Positions 12,123 to 12,179 of a stretch of DNA of 12,179 nucleotides are shown here, piece by piece (the stretch's first letter is position 1; every line of letters starts with the position of its first letter). A program made the translations under genes and the position numbers. Source of the stretch: an uncultured Lachnospiraceae bacterium (lineage in GTDB: Bacteria; Bacillota; Clostridia; Lachnospirales; Lachnospiraceae); assembly GCA_910579275.1 (NCBI GenBank), contig CAJTTO010000072.1:1-12179 (forward strand), read 5' to 3'. Below the pieces are notes generated by a model that was given only the letters and a program-made list of their open reading frames with translations, was not told the DNA's origin and ran no database searches.

Positions 12123-12179
12123 AAATGTGTGCTCTCGGAAACTCGAACCCCTTGTTTTATAAGGCTTCAGAAATTTCCG

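Larger units (their letters stand above)
12042..12179 (-). other. Open frame running in from the right edge, coding status doubtful
   Basis: A minus-strand frame is open for 45 codons from the window edge to a TAG at 12042-12044. Its product contains LCTGCK with a Cys-x2-Cys pair but matches no family I recognise. It overlaps the inverted repeats and the TATAAT box described here, so both readings cannot be fully right. It may be the C-terminus of a gene that starts outside the window, or chance. Confidence 0.15.

Noticed and set aside
12130..12179. Possible tRNA 3' part or attachment site (GGGGTTCGAG on the minus strand at the right edge)
   Set aside because: The sequence resembles a T-loop, but the T-stem would need two G-U pairs and an A-G mismatch, and the expected C after the loop is missing. 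No integrase or direct repeat is in the window.
1..12179. CRISPR arrays, insertion sequences, toxin-antitoxin or phage-defence genes
   Set aside because: Looked for regular spaced repeats, transposase motifs and defence-type domains on both strands; none is present. The left 9.5 kb is conserved housekeeping sequence.

Overview
The window is a chromosomal segment of a Firmicute, most likely a Clostridia member of the Lachnospiraceae. The basis is the gene order, the strong AAGGAGG-type ribosome binding sites, the zinc-type S14, the moderate G+C content and the wording of the ribosomal proteins; no rRNA is present to confirm it.

Positions 1-9557, all on the minus strand, hold a complete S10 cluster running without a break into the spc cluster. 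In transcription order: rpsJ, rplC, rplD, rplW, rplB, rpsS, rplV, rpsC, rplP, rpmC, rpsQ, rplN, rplX, rplE, rpsN, rpsH, rplF, rplR, rpsE, rpmD, rplO. That is 21 intact ribosomal protein genes. The first codons of what should be secY overlap the rplO stop at the left edge. Most junctions are tight (overlaps of 1 or 11 bases, or gaps of 10-42 bases). The six gaps longer than 50 bases each contain at least one hairpin.

Positions 9558-9997 are the control region. A near-consensus minus-strand promoter (TTGCAA, 17 bases, TATACT) drives the ribosomal operon through a leader of about 270 nt. The leader contains an elaborate three-way-junction RNA fold with a GNRA-capped branch, then a hairpin that places the rpsJ Shine-Dalgarno sequence in its loop. 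A divergent promoter serves a plus-strand class I SAM-dependent methyltransferase (10004-10918) of the RlmI-like group, plausibly an RNA methyltransferase. It ends at a perfect 12-bp terminator that can work in both directions.

Positions 10994-12179 hold two small minus-strand membrane proteins of unknown function: a Gln/Pro/Tyr-rich tail joined to two membrane helices, and a DUF2752 protein. The DUF2752 gene has a hairpin-rich upstream region and a 20-bp perfect palindrome over its stop codon.

No new multi-gene system is visible. The most interesting observation is a duplicated RNA element flanking rpsH. Two 71-nt copies (2690-2760 and 2173-2243) align without gaps at only about 56% identity, yet keep the same two-hairpin geometry through compensatory base changes. 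The S10 leader fold is the second most interesting item.
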